Below the pieces are notes generated by a model. The model ran no database searches. It was not told where the DNA came from and saw only the letters and a list, made by a program, of their open reading frames with translations. A stretch of 64,000 bases of DNA from Roseiarcus sp963820095 (GTDB taxonomy: Bacteria > Pseudomonadota > Alphaproteobacteria > Rhizobiales > Beijerinckiaceae). Both the position numbers and the translations under genes were made by a program. Below, piece by piece: positions 34,288 to 42,944 of the stretch. The stretch covers positions 1 to 64,000 of the forward strand of contig CAWFZA010000010.1 of assembly GCA_963820095.1 (NCBI GenBank), given 5' to 3'. How positions within the stretch are numbered: position 1 is the stretch's first letter; each line of letters opens with the position of its first letter.

Positions 34288-35559
34288 TCACTGGCTCAGC
34301 GAAGTCGCTTGCGCCGCGGTGTCGATCGACTTCTCGCTCCGGGTCGGGTCGAGGATCTCGGCCGGCGCGGCGACCGCGCCGGTGGCGACTCCGGCGGCGA
34401 CATTGATCGCGCCGCCGGTAAACGCGCCAAGCGACTCGACCAGGCCCGCCTTGGAGTCGGTCAGCGACTGGCCCTCCGCCAGCCGCTCGCCAATCGCGCC
34501 GACGACTTCGCCGCTGGCGAACTTGCCATGATTGGTGATGTCGCTGGACGCGAGGCTGGTGAGGTCGATGACCTGCACCCGGCCTTGCTCCAGGATCGAA
34601 CGGTAAGGCTCCTTGTTGGGATCGAGCGCGCCGAGCCTGGTCGAATCCCTGGCTAGAAAGCTTGAGAGGCCAAGCGCGCGATCGTCCCGCGAAATGAACA
34701 GAGTGAACTGCGCCGGCCGCGGCCCGGCATCGATTTCGGCGATCTGGCGGCGGAAAACGTCGACGTCGATGTCGGGGGAAGCCAGCATCACGTCGCGGAT
34801 CTTGGGCGACAATCCGCGGTCACGGATCGCCATCTGCCGCAGCAATTCGATAGCCAGGTAATTGCCCATGGAATGGGCGAGGATTGATATGGAGTCGACG
34901 TTCGGGTCTTTGACAAGCGCCTGCAGCACCGCCTCGAGCGCGTCGCGCGAGTACACGGCGCTGTCGCGATCGTAGACATAGTCGGTCACTCTGCCGCCGG
35001 ACGGCCAAGTGAACAGGACCGGCGCGACATCGACGCGGGTGTCATGAACGATTTGGGCGAAGCGATAGACGGCCTCTTCGAAACGCGTGTTGAAGCCGTG
35101 GACGAAGATAAGCACCCTGCGCCCGGGCGTCCGCTTGATCCGCGCATCGAAGTTTGCTTTCGCCTGGGCGAGGTCCAGGCGGTCGGCGCGCAGGATGACG
35201 AAATCGCGCTCCGGGTTGCCCGGCAGCGAGGAGGGAAGGGTGACGTCTCCCGGCTGGCGCGCGCCGGCCGGCGGAATCGACACGACGATGTCGGCGAAAT
35301 CCAGTCCTCGTCCCCTGGACCCCCCGAACATGACGCCGGGTGGCTGAAGGACAGGCGCCCGCGTCGTCGCCACTAGGAGATCGACCTGACTCGCGTCCGG
35401 GGCGCCCGGCCCGACGACAAGCGTCCCGTAAGGCCGGCTCGAACAGCCGAAAAGGATCGCCGACAGCGCGACGAAACAGACGACTCTGACTTGAGATCTC
35501 GCCGCTGCTTCCCTCAGCGGCGCGCGCCGCCAACGCCGCAAGCGCGCCCCCAGTCCCAT
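34288..35559 (-). CDS. alpha/beta-hydrolase lipoprotein (DUF900)
   Basis: A 423-residue protein with a lipobox (ILFGCSS, about residue 39) and an alpha/beta-hydrolase core: LIFVHGFNTRFEEAVYR (oxyanion region), FTWPSGGRVTDYVYDRDSA, the nucleophile elbow LAHSMGNYL, and a downstream Asp/His pair. This is the DUF900 esterase-like family, often exported. The C-terminal tail beyond residue 330 is Ala/Gly-rich. Substrate unknown. Confidence 0.85.
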   Translation of the reverse strand: MGLGARLRRWRRAPLREAAARSQVRVVCFVALSAILFGCSSRPYGTLVVGPGAPDASQVDLLVATTRAPVLQPPGVMFGGSRGRGLDFADIVVSIPPAGARQPGDVTLPSSLPGNPERDFVILRADRLDLAQAKANFDARIKRTPGRRVLIFVHGFNTRFEEAVYRFAQIVHDTRVDVAPVLFTWPSGGRVTDYVYDRDSAVYSRDALEAVLQALVKDPNVDSISILAHSMGNYLAIELLRQMAIRDRGLSPKIRDVMLASPDIDVDVFRRQIAEIDAGPRPAQFTLFISRDDRALGLSSFLARDSTRLGALDPNKEPYRSILEQGRVQVIDLTSLASSDITNHGKFASGEVVGAIGERLAEGQSLTDSKAGLVESLGAFTGGAINVAAGVATGAVAAPAEILDPTRSEKSIDTAAQATSLSQ

Positions 35560-35574
35560 GACGCGCGCTTAGGC

Positions 35575-36453
35575 TTAGTCGAGTTGCGGGACGCGCTCAG
35601 CGGGCATGGCGCGCAAGGCATACTCGACCGGGGCCGACAAAAGGCCGGTCTTTGCCGGTTCTGCCGCCTTGTGCTCCTGGCTCATGTACCACCAGATCGC
35701 CAGCAACACGACAATGACGATCAGAATGATCGCCCACATCGGGAAGCCGCTCGAGCTCGGCGCAGGCGGCGTGGGGATCCTCGATGCAGCGGTTTGGGCG
35801 CTTCTCGCCGCGGAACTGGCGGCTGAGCTGGCAGTCGAACTCGCTGCAGTCGCAGCGCTCGAGACCGTGGAAGAAGCGGTTTGAGTCGCAGCAGCAGCCA
35901 TGCCGCCAAGGCCGGCGAGCAGTCCGGAAGCGCCCAGGAGTTTGGAGACGTCTGGGGGAAGCGCGGCCGAGATCGCGCTCTTCTGACTGTTCAGCATCGA
36001 AAGAATCGCCGACGGATCCGACCAGTTGGACGGATCCTGCTGACCGATTGTGCCGACCACGGCATGCGTCACCGCGCCGAGCAACGACTGAGTCGCGGGC
36101 TGGGGAGCGCCGGAATATTGGCTGAGGGCCCCGGTGAGGCTGGATAGGCCGCCGCCGCCGAGGAGGCCGCCCAGGAGACTGCCGCCTTCGTTCAGGAACC
36201 GAGTGTTGCCGCTGGTGGTCGCGGCGGCAAGCTTGGTCAAAACGTCCGGATCCGACGACGAGACGGCGTCGGACACCTTCTGAGCGCCTCCAGGCGCAGC
36301 CGCCGCTGTGGCCAGCGCGGCGAGGATCGTGGGAACCGCTGCGGCGACAAGCTTCTGCGCCACCGCTTCATCGATGCCGAGCGCGCGCGCCATGCCGCTG
36401 ACCAATTGCGGCGTGAGGGACTGGGATACGAGACTAACAAGATTGATTGCCAT
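35575..36453 (-). CDS. DUF937-like protein with C-terminal membrane helix
   Basis: A 292-residue protein. The N-terminal half (LVSQSLTPQLVSGMARALGI through LLGGLLGGGGLSSLTG) matches the DUF937 pattern. An Ala/Ser/Thr low-complexity linker of about 50 residues follows, then one strong membrane helix (MWAIILIVIVVLLAIWW) near the C-terminus. The ATG at 36453 follows GGGGAAGCTGCA. Relatives are assigned to membrane or envelope roles without proof. Confidence 0.75.
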   Translation of the reverse strand: MAINLVSLVSQSLTPQLVSGMARALGIDEAVAQKLVAAAVPTILAALATAAAAPGGAQKVSDAVSSSDPDVLTKLAAATTSGNTRFLNEGGSLLGGLLGGGGLSSLTGALSQYSGAPQPATQSLLGAVTHAVVGTIGQQDPSNWSDPSAILSMLNSQKSAISAALPPDVSKLLGASGLLAGLGGMAAAATQTASSTVSSAATAASSTASSAASSAARSAQTAASRIPTPPAPSSSGFPMWAIILIVIVVLLAIWWYMSQEHKAAEPAKTGLLSAPVEYALRAMPAERVPQLD

Positions 36454-36606
36454 TGCAGCTTCCCCGAAAACCGACAAGGTAAACGACCCGCTGCCTTTTA
36501 ACAGACTTTCGCGCGCTTGGCGCGCCCTGGGCCATCGAAAAATGAGTTGCAGGCGGGGTCGACCAGGCCGTCAGCTATGATGATGCTCGCGTGGCAGGGC
36601 AGGACA

Positions 36607-37068
36607 CTACAAATCTTCTGAGCGCCGGGCGATAAGAACGGCGCTCGAAAACATCAGAACCTCCTGTCCGCGCTGGTTGACGCCGCGAAACCTATTGCCG
36701 ACGAGCCCCCATTTGGCCTTGGAGGTCTCGCGTTTCGACGCCGTCTCGATCGAATAGGACACGATATCGCCTTCATGGACCGGACATGGCCAGCACATGT
36801 CTTTGAAGCCCGGCGAGACGCCCAGCTGCGGAAGGGTCTCGCCTCGCTCGGCCATAGCGGCGCGCAGGGCGCTGCGGGTTTCCACCAGCCGGCGCATCCC
36901 GGCTGCCGCCACGTGCAGCCCCGATGCGACGAGCCGCAGCCGACCCTCGCCGGCTCGAGCGACGATGCGCGGATCGAACCGCTTGCCAAAAGCGAGAATC
37001 GCTTCCCTCGAGAACTCCGTCTGGCCCAGGTCAGCTGACTGACCAATGCGAATGTCCTCGTAGAACAT
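36607..37068 (-). CDS. MaoC-like hot-dog dehydratase
   Basis: A 153-residue hot-dog-fold protein (MFYEDIRIGQSADLGQTEFSR) paired with the next gene, nine bases upstream. The classical hydratase Asp/His are less obvious here (FDPRIVARAGEG, ASGLHVAA), so this may be the structural half of a heterodimer. Acts on enoyl- or hydroxyacyl-CoA thioesters by family. Confidence 0.82.
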   Translation of the reverse strand: MFYEDIRIGQSADLGQTEFSREAILAFGKRFDPRIVARAGEGRLRLVASGLHVAAAGMRRLVETRSALRAAMAERGETLPQLGVSPGFKDMCWPCPVHEGDIVSYSIETASKRETSKAKWGLVGNRFRGVNQRGQEVLMFSSAVLIARRSEDL

Positions 37069-37077
37069 GAGAACAGG

Positions 37078-37539
37078 CTAAGTCCCGAGCGATTGTGGGC
37101 GCTGCCTGAGCACAAGCACGCTGCGCTGCGTCATGGCGGCTACGCCGTCCTGAGTGACGACTTCGTAGAGAAATTCGACCTCGCCGGCGCGTGTCCCGTC
37201 GTCGCGCGGGCGGTTCGCCAGGGTCTGGCGGCGCACATGCAGCCGATCGCCCGGTCTGACCGGCCGCTGCCATCGGACCTCTTTGACGCCGGCTTCTTCG
37301 AGGATCGCCGCGCGCATCAGGAACGCGTCGCAATTCATGCGCAACAGCAGCGCGGACGTATGCCACCCCGAAGCGATGAGGCCACCGGTCGCGGCGCGCC
37401 CGGCCTCCTCATCGGTGTGGTAAGGCTGCGGATCGAACTCGCGCGCGAACCCGATGATATCGGCGGCCGAGACTTCGACCCCGCCGTATTCGACTAGGTC
37501 ACCGAGCGGAAAGTCCTCGAAATAGAGCGCGTCTGGCAT
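37078..37539 (-). CDS. MaoC-like hot-dog dehydratase
   Basis: A 153-residue MaoC protein with the active-site pattern FAREFDPQPYHTDEEAG (Asp and His, residues 32-48) and ASGWHTSALLLR. It is an R-specific enoyl-CoA hydratase by family. It is 9 bases from its partner and 6 bases from the ychF stop, all in one direction. Confidence 0.88.
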   Translation of the reverse strand: MPDALYFEDFPLGDLVEYGGVEVSAADIIGFAREFDPQPYHTDEEAGRAATGGLIASGWHTSALLLRMNCDAFLMRAAILEEAGVKEVRWQRPVRPGDRLHVRRQTLANRPRDDGTRAGEVEFLYEVVTQDGVAAMTQRSVLVLRQRPQSLGT

Positions 37540-37544
37540 GGCTC

Positions 37545-38642
37545 TCAGTTCGCGAAGCGGAAATGCATGACGTCGCCGTCGGCGACCACATAGTCCTTGC
37601 CTTCGAGCCGGAACCTCCCCGCTTCACGCGCGCCGGCCTCTCCCCCGTTGGCGACATAGTCGTCATAGGCAAAGGTTTCGGCGCGGATGAAGCCCTTTTC
37701 GAAATCGGTGTGGATGACGCCCGCCGCCTGTGGCGCCCTGGTCCCTTGCTCGATCGTCCACGCGCGCGCTTCCTTTGGGCCCACGGTGAAGAAGGTGACA
37801 AGGTGCAAAAGCTCGTAGCCGGCGCGAATGACGCGGCTCAGTCCCGGCTCCGTCAAACCAATCGCCTCGAGGTAGGCCTCCTGCTCGGCTTGAGGCAGCA
37901 GAGCGATCTCGCTCTCGATCTTGGCCGACACGACCACCGCGGCCGCGCCTTCCGTGGCGGCATGTTGCTTGACCTTGTCAGAATAGGCGTTGCCTCGGTC
38001 CGCTGACGCTTCATCGACGTTGCAGACATAGAGAACCGGCTTCGACGACAGGAGGCCAAGCGACTCGAAGGACCGCCGTTCGTCGCGGCTGACTTGGGCC
38101 GAGCGCGCCGGCCGTCCTTCTTTGAGCTCGCCCAAGCTCCGCTCGGCGAGCGCCAACAGTTGCTTGGCTTCCTTGTCGCCGCCCTTGGCCTTTTTCTCCA
38201 TTTGCGCGATGCGCCGCTCGAGGCTTTCGAGATCGGCCAGCATCAGCTCGGTCTCGATCGTGGCGATGTCGGACAGGGGGTCGACGCGACCTTCGACATG
38301 GGTGACGTCGCCGTCATCGAAACAACGCACGACGTGGGCGATCGCATCGCATTCGCGGATATTGGCGAGAAACTGGTTGCCGAGCCCTTCGCCCTTCGAG
38401 GCGCCGCGGACGAGCCCCGCGATATCGACGAAGGACAGCCGGGTCGGGATGATCTCCTTGGACGCGGCGATTTTCGCCAGCCTCGGCAGACGAGGGTCTG
38501 GCACCGCGACATCGCCGACGTTGGGTTCAATGGTGCAGAAGGGATAATTGGCGGCCTGCGCGGCCGCTGTCTGCGTCAGCGCGTTGAAGAGCGTCGACTT
38601 GCCGACATTCGGCAGGCCAACGATGCCGCATTTGAAGCCCAT
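37545..38642 (-). CDS. ychF: redox-regulated ATPase YchF (OLA1)
   Basis: A 365-residue Obg-related ATPase. The G1 motif GLPNVGKST starts at residue 8, G3 is DIAGLVRGASKGEG, and the G4 position reads NVDEA instead of NKxD, which gives ATP preference. The C-terminal TGS domain ends HTDFEKGFIRAETFAYDDY. It binds ribosomes and affects the oxidative stress response. MGFKCGIVG is the conserved N-terminus; an in-frame ATG at 38654 is possible. It is divergent from yggS. Confidence 0.95.
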   Translation of the reverse strand: MGFKCGIVGLPNVGKSTLFNALTQTAAAQAANYPFCTIEPNVGDVAVPDPRLPRLAKIAASKEIIPTRLSFVDIAGLVRGASKGEGLGNQFLANIRECDAIAHVVRCFDDGDVTHVEGRVDPLSDIATIETELMLADLESLERRIAQMEKKAKGGDKEAKQLLALAERSLGELKEGRPARSAQVSRDERRSFESLGLLSSKPVLYVCNVDEASADRGNAYSDKVKQHAATEGAAAVVVSAKIESEIALLPQAEQEAYLEAIGLTEPGLSRVIRAGYELLHLVTFFTVGPKEARAWTIEQGTRAPQAAGVIHTDFEKGFIRAETFAYDDYVANGGEAGAREAGRFRLEGKDYVVADGDVMHFRFAN

Positions 38643-38832
38643 GGAAGCCGTCATGGAGGAGGGAAGGTTTGGCCCTCATGCGCGGGCTGCAAGCAAAAGG
38701 CAAGAGGCTTCCCGCGGGCTCCGGGCGACCCACCCAGGCGGCGGTGACATTGCGCGAAGGGCAATTGAATTCTCATTTCTGTTCGGCGCACAATGGTCGA
38801 CGCCAGTCACCGTTGCGGGGTGTTTCAGGACG

Positions 38833-39564
38833 ATGATAGAGGCAACCTCGGCCGACGCGCCCAAACTGCCGGACGCGCAAGACGCGGTGGCTCGGCTGCT
38901 TGCGCTGCGCGAACAGATTGCGCGACGGGCGCGCGACTGTGGGAGAGCGCCGGAATCGGTCAAGCTCGTGGCGGTCTCGAAGACCTTTTCGGCCGAGGAG
39001 GTCTGGCCCACGATCGAGAGCGCCGGCCAGACGCGCTTCGGCGAGAACCGGGTGCAGGAGGCCATTCCCAAATGGCGCGACTTGCGGGCGCGCGCGGGAG
39101 GGCTCGGCAAGGCGATCGAGCTTCACCTGATCGGGCCCCTGCAAAGCAACAAGGCGCGGGAGGCGGTGGAGACTTTTGACGTGATCGAGACGGTCGACCG
39201 GGAGAAAATCGCCGCGGCGCTCGCGCGGGAGATGGACCGGGCCGGTAAGCGCCCGCGCCTGTTTGTCGAGATCAACACCGGAGGGGAAGCGCAGAAGGCG
39301 GGCGTCCTTCCCGAGGACGCCGACGCCTTTATCGCCCTTTGCCGCCGGACTTACGGATTGACAATCGAGGGCCTCATGGCCATTCCCCCGGCGAACGAGC
39401 CGGTCTCGCCCCATTTCGCCCTGCTTGGCGTCATCGCGGAACGCAATGGACTGGCGGAGCGTTCCATGGGCATGAGCGCCGACTGGCCGCTTGCGGTGCA
39501 ACTCGGGGCGACGTATGTCCGCGTCGGTTCGGCGATTTTCGGGACGCGGGATTTACGTCCATGA
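38833..39564 (+). CDS. yggS: YggS-family PLP homeostasis protein
   Basis: A 243-residue YggS/PROSC protein. The PLP-binding Lys is in VKLVAVSKTF (about residue 42), followed by GENRVQEAI, HLIGPLQSNKA, IETVDR, FVEINTGGEAQKAGV and the phosphate-binding VRVGSAIFGTR. It controls free PLP and amino-acid balance. The ATG at 38833 follows TCAGGACG. Confidence 0.93.
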   Translation: MIEATSADAPKLPDAQDAVARLLALREQIARRARDCGRAPESVKLVAVSKTFSAEEVWPTIESAGQTRFGENRVQEAIPKWRDLRARAGGLGKAIELHLIGPLQSNKAREAVETFDVIETVDREKIAAALAREMDRAGKRPRLFVEINTGGEAQKAGVLPEDADAFIALCRRTYGLTIEGLMAIPPANEPVSPHFALLGVIAERNGLAERSMGMSADWPLAVQLGATYVRVGSAIFGTRDLRP

Positions 39565-39627
39565 AACGCGAATCGGCTATGGGCTTATTCGAGCACGTGT
39601 TTCGGGGCCAGTGCGGCTCGATAAAAT

Positions 39628-40278
39628 GTGGGCTTTGACGGCCGAGTGGCGATACTGATCTTCCTCCTGAGCCTCATCCTGCTGATCGCCGCGGCGGCGA
39701 GCGGATATCAGAGCCTCGATCTCTTGCCCACGGGCATCGGCGTTCTGTATGCGCTTGCAGCCGCGGTCGCCGCCTGCGCCGCGGTGCTGACGTTCGCCAT
39801 CGCGGTTCTGGTCCGGCGGATCGACAGGCTGGCCAAGCTCGTGGCTCAATCCGCTTCGCCTTCAGCCCTTCCGGCGCCCCCTGAGGTCCCGCCCTCGACC
39901 GAAACGGCGCTGGCCGGCGATGTCTCCGCTGCGCCATTCGCGATTGAAACAGGCGCGTCCGAGAGGGCGCCCGGATCTCCCGAAACGTTCGACGAAGCGG
40001 TTGCGGGCGAGGATCAGAGCCCGATCAATCTCAACCGCGCCGGGCGCCTGCCTTCGCTTGAGACGATCGAAACCGTCCTCGAAACTCCGGAAGAGCCGCA
40101 GGGTCCACCAAGCCTGATCGGCAGCTACTCCTCAGCCGGAGCCAACTACAGGATCTTTGCCGACGGCTCGATCGAGGCCGAAACGAGTGAAGGAACCTTC
40201 AAATTCGCCTCCATGGACGACTTCAAGCGTCATCTCCTGGAGAGAGGCAAGGCGAGGGCGGCGCCTACGAGCGAATAG
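39628..40278 (+). CDS. membrane-anchored hypothetical protein
   Basis: A 216-residue protein with two N-terminal membrane helices (AILIFLLSLILLIAAAASGY and a second at about 38-62). A Pro/Ala/Glu-rich linker follows, then a small C-terminal module (NYRIFADGSIEAETSEGTFKFASMDDFKRHL), which looks like a cytosolic beta-hairpin domain. The only start is GTG at 39628. Unrecognised family. Confidence 0.65.
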   Translation: MGFDGRVAILIFLLSLILLIAAAASGYQSLDLLPTGIGVLYALAAAVAACAAVLTFAIAVLVRRIDRLAKLVAQSASPSALPAPPEVPPSTETALAGDVSAAPFAIETGASERAPGSPETFDEAVAGEDQSPINLNRAGRLPSLETIETVLETPEEPQGPPSLIGSYSSAGANYRIFADGSIEAETSEGTFKFASMDDFKRHLLERGKARAAPTSE

Positions 40279-40585
40279 GAAAGCAACGGTCGCTCGCGCG
40301 GCGTGGCGCGCGCCGACCGAGACGCGCCCCCTTCGGAGCAACGTTGCGCCTAACAGCGTGGTGGGCCTGAGCCTGTTCGCCCCCGACCGGCGCTCGCGTC
40401 GCCGAATTGTTGAACCGCGGAAGACCCAGCGTGAGAAGGAAACCCTGACGCAGCCAGACTTGCGCGATTGCGCTGATGGCCTAATTAGGAAAGCTCACAG
40501 GCCATTCTGATCGCCCGATTCGCGTCGCTCGGAAGGCGGCGCGGCTGCGGTGGGGCGAAGGCGCCTACGAGCAAGACGACGACAC
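40279..40585. other. intergenic region
   Basis: About 300 bases without a convincing gene. Its right end repeats the 13-mer GGCGCCTACGAGC that also occurs at the end of the preceding gene, about 300 bases away. No promoter could be assigned with confidence. Confidence 0.4.
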
Positions 40586-41368
40586 ATGACTCCTCTCCAT
40601 CGGGCGATCATCGTCGCCATTCTCACCTTTGGCGCGAGCCTCGTCGGCATGGCGCTGCAATGGGAAGTGCCGGCCGATGTCTTGACCGCGTCCAAGGGAT
40701 CTGTCGGCGCGATGGTCGGGCTCATCACCCTCTTGCTCGCGCTTGTTCTCGGCCTCCTCGTCTTCACCGCGTTCTCGGTCTACACCACGCAGCAGACCGA
40801 AGCGCAGTCGCTAGCCCCGGTGGTGATCGAGCTCGACGTCCTCCTCGAAGAATATGGCGCCGAGGTCGCGCGCACCCGCACCGGCCTGAGAGACGCCCTG
40901 GGACGCGCACGCAGGCGCTTCTTCGGCGATGTGAAAAACGGGCCCCAGGCGCATACGTTCGAGGAGACGCGAGCGACCATGCACTGGATGAACACCTATT
41001 TCGACACCCTTCAGCCTCCGACCGAACGACACCGGCAATTGCTCAACTCGGCGCGAGACCTCACCAAGAAGTTCGCCGAGACGAACATGCTGATGGCGCG
41101 CCAGCTCACGAATCCGTTTCCGCCTTATGTGCTGGCGGTCGTCGTGTGCTGGGCTGCGGCGCTGTTTCTCGGCAACGGCCTCGTAGCGCCGCCGAATGCG
41201 ATTACGGTCGTCGCCCATCTCGCGGGCGCGATCGGCATTGGGAGCGCAATTTTTCTCATCCTCGAACTGAGCACGCCATACACCGGCCTCATCCGGATAT
41301 CGTCCGCCGGCCTCGACCGGATGCTCGAGGTTCTTGGAACGGTCGAGAGACAAGAGACCGCGAACTAG
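40586..41368 (+). CDS. DUF4239-like membrane protein
   Basis: A 260-residue protein with two N-terminal helices (AIIVAILTFGASLVG and MVGLITLLLALVLGLLVFTAF), a central cytosolic helical region (SLAPVVIELDVLLEEYG) and two C-terminal helices from YVLAVVVCWAAALFLG. This is the DUF4239 (bestrophin-like) layout. The ATG at 40586 was preferred to an upstream start at 40550. Function unknown. Confidence 0.78.
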   Translation: MTPLHRAIIVAILTFGASLVGMALQWEVPADVLTASKGSVGAMVGLITLLLALVLGLLVFTAFSVYTTQQTEAQSLAPVVIELDVLLEEYGAEVARTRTGLRDALGRARRRFFGDVKNGPQAHTFEETRATMHWMNTYFDTLQPPTERHRQLLNSARDLTKKFAETNMLMARQLTNPFPPYVLAVVVCWAAALFLGNGLVAPPNAITVVAHLAGAIGIGSAIFLILELSTPYTGLIRISSAGLDRMLEVLGTVERQETAN

Positions 41369-41442
41369 GACGGGACGAGCGACGTGTCATTTGAGTTCTC
41401 GGTTGATCGACGCTCCGAGAGCCGGCGTTAACCCGGACCAGC

Positions 41443-41778
41443 ATGGACGAGATCGAGCGGCTCGAGATTCGGATCGAGGAACTGAGCGAGGCGATCGCGC
41501 GCAGCCGCAGGCTGAGGCTCGTGGGCCTCGCCTCGGCCGTGATCGGGCCGGCGTTGATCGTCGGATTTGTTGTTGGCCTCGTCGCCTATTCGCCGACCCG
41601 CGTGATTGTCGCCTTCGCGCTCGCGATCGGCGGGATGGTGCTGATGGGGTCGAGCCGATCCAGCACCGAGGAACTGGAGCGCGCCCTGAGGCAGGCCGAG
41701 GCCGAGCGGACGGCGGCGATCGACGCGCTCGATCTCGTCCAGGTCAGCGGGGCGAAGCCGTCATTGCGAGGAGCATAG
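41443..41778 (+). CDS. small membrane hypothetical protein
   Basis: A 111-residue protein: a charged N-terminal coiled coil (MDEIERLEIRIEELSEAI), two membrane helices (LVGLASAVIGPALIVGFVVG and VIVAFALAIGGMVLMG), and a C-terminal helix. Its last residues (SLRGA then stop) are supplied by the dispersed palindrome at 41759-41791, so the native C-terminus may have been replaced. Confidence 0.65.
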   Translation: MDEIERLEIRIEELSEAIARSRRLRLVGLASAVIGPALIVGFVVGLVAYSPTRVIVAFALAIGGMVLMGSSRSSTEELERALRQAEAERTAAIDALDLVQVSGAKPSLRGA

Positions 41779-41791
41779 CGACGAAGCAATT
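41759..41791. repeat. dispersed GCGAGGAGC...GCGACGAAGCAAT palindrome
   Basis: TCATTGCGAGGAGC-ATAGCGACGAAGCAATTG matches a repeat type scattered through many alphaproteobacterial genomes, whose translation is familiar as VIARSIATKQ in one frame and SLRGA in another. Outer bases ATTGC/GCAAT pair. It overlaps the stop of the membrane protein gene and the likely start of the isomerase gene. Confidence 0.75.
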
Positions 41792-42570
41792 GAGGAGTCG
41801 TCGGACGCAACCGCCAAGCGTCTGGATCGGAACAAGCTGGAAGATGAACAAGACGCTGGCCGAGGCGCGCGTCTTCGTCGATGGCCTTCTCGCGAGCGAA
41901 CCCCGCCACGATTTACGCATTCAGCGCTTCGTCATTCCGCCTTTCACAGCCGTGCGCGAGGTGAAGGCGATGCTGAAGGACACGTCCGTCAAGGTTGGCG
42001 CGCAGACCATGCACTGGGCTGACGAAGGCGCATGGACCGGAGAAATCTCGCCGGCGATGCTGAAAGACTGCGGCCTCGACCTCGTCGAGCTCGGCCATTC
42101 CGAGCGCCGTGAACATTTTGGCGAGACGGACGAGACAGTGGGGCTGAAGACCGAAGCGGCCATCCGGCATGGCCTCGCGCCGCTGATATGCGTTGGCGAA
42201 ACGCTTGCCGAGCGCGAAGCGGAGGCGCCGCCGCGGTCCTGGAGAGGCAGGTGCGCGCCGCGCCTTCCGGCTCGAAGGCCGGCAAAAACACGCGCCGATC
42301 CTCTTCGCCTACGAGCCGGTATGGGCGATCGGCGTCCACGGCGTTCCCGCTTCCTCCGAGTATGCGGACGCCCGCCAGGCCGAGATTATCGCTGTCGCCG
42401 AAGATGTGCTCGGCCGTCGCGTTCCCTGTCTCTACGGCGGCTCGGTCAATCTGGACAATTGCCAGGCGCTCATCGTCCGCCCGCATGTCGATGGGCTGTT
42501 TATCGGACGCTCCGCGTGGACGGTGGAAGGCTATCTCGAAATCCTCGCCCGGTGCGCCGCGGCCCTTTGA
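41790..42570 (+). CDS. EryH/TpiB-type triose-phosphate isomerase-like protein (two apparent frameshifts)
   Basis: A TIM-barrel isomerase of about 258 residues. GTSWKMNKTLAEA (Lys), IELGHSERR-like VELGHSERREHFGETD (His), the Glu loop in FAYEPVWAIG and the phosphate loop CLYGGSVNLDN with GLFIGRSAW are all present. The detailed sequence (IQRFVIPPFTAVREVK, AQTMHWADEGAWTGE) is like EryH, the L-erythrulose-1-phosphate isomerase of erythritol catabolism, not housekeeping TpiA. Frames change at about 42223 and 42272. The start is unclear: a TTG at 41790 lies at the edge of the palindromic repeat, and no ATG precedes the conserved Trp. Confidence 0.8.
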
Positions 42571-42699
42571 ACCCTCGCCAGCGCCTGCCCGGTTCGACCC
42601 GTTTCGGCGGCTCTCCCGCCAACTTCCGGCCTGGAATTGCAAATAGAAGCGGATGCCCCTAGCCTTTGCGCCCGTGGTCACGGACCGGGGAGGAGAGAT

Positions 42700-42936
42700 T
42701 TGCGAAGACTTTGGGGCGCCGGGCTCACCGCCGCGCTGATTTTGACCTTGGCGGCGCCGGCGGAGGCAAGAAGCTGCTCCGAGCGGCTCAGGACTTGCCA
42801 GGGCTTTTGCGCCAAGACGGAGGGCGGCTCGCCCGGTTGCATGGCCAAATGCGGCGAGTACCGGCAAGCCTGCCTCGCGAGCGGCTGCTGGGAGAGCAAA
42901 TACGTGTCCAAGGAATGCGGCTTCGCCAGGCGGTAG
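42700..42936 (+). CDS. small exported Cys-rich protein
   Basis: A 78-residue protein starting at TTG 42700 behind GGGGAGGAGAGAT. The signal peptide (LWGAGLTAALILTLAAPAEA) precedes a mature part with eight cysteines (SCSERLRTCQGFCAK, GCMAKCGEYRQACLASGCW, KECGFARR), probably four disulphides. No family recognised. Its end abuts the convergent miaA. Confidence 0.65.
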   Translation: MRRLWGAGLTAALILTLAAPAEARSCSERLRTCQGFCAKTEGGSPGCMAKCGEYRQACLASGCWESKYVSKECGFARR

Positions 42937-42944
42937 CGCACCCG

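Noticed and set aside
40260..40572. 13-base direct repeat GGCGCCTACGAGC
   Set aside because: Short, GC-rich and only two copies; probably chance or a minor duplication without functional sign.
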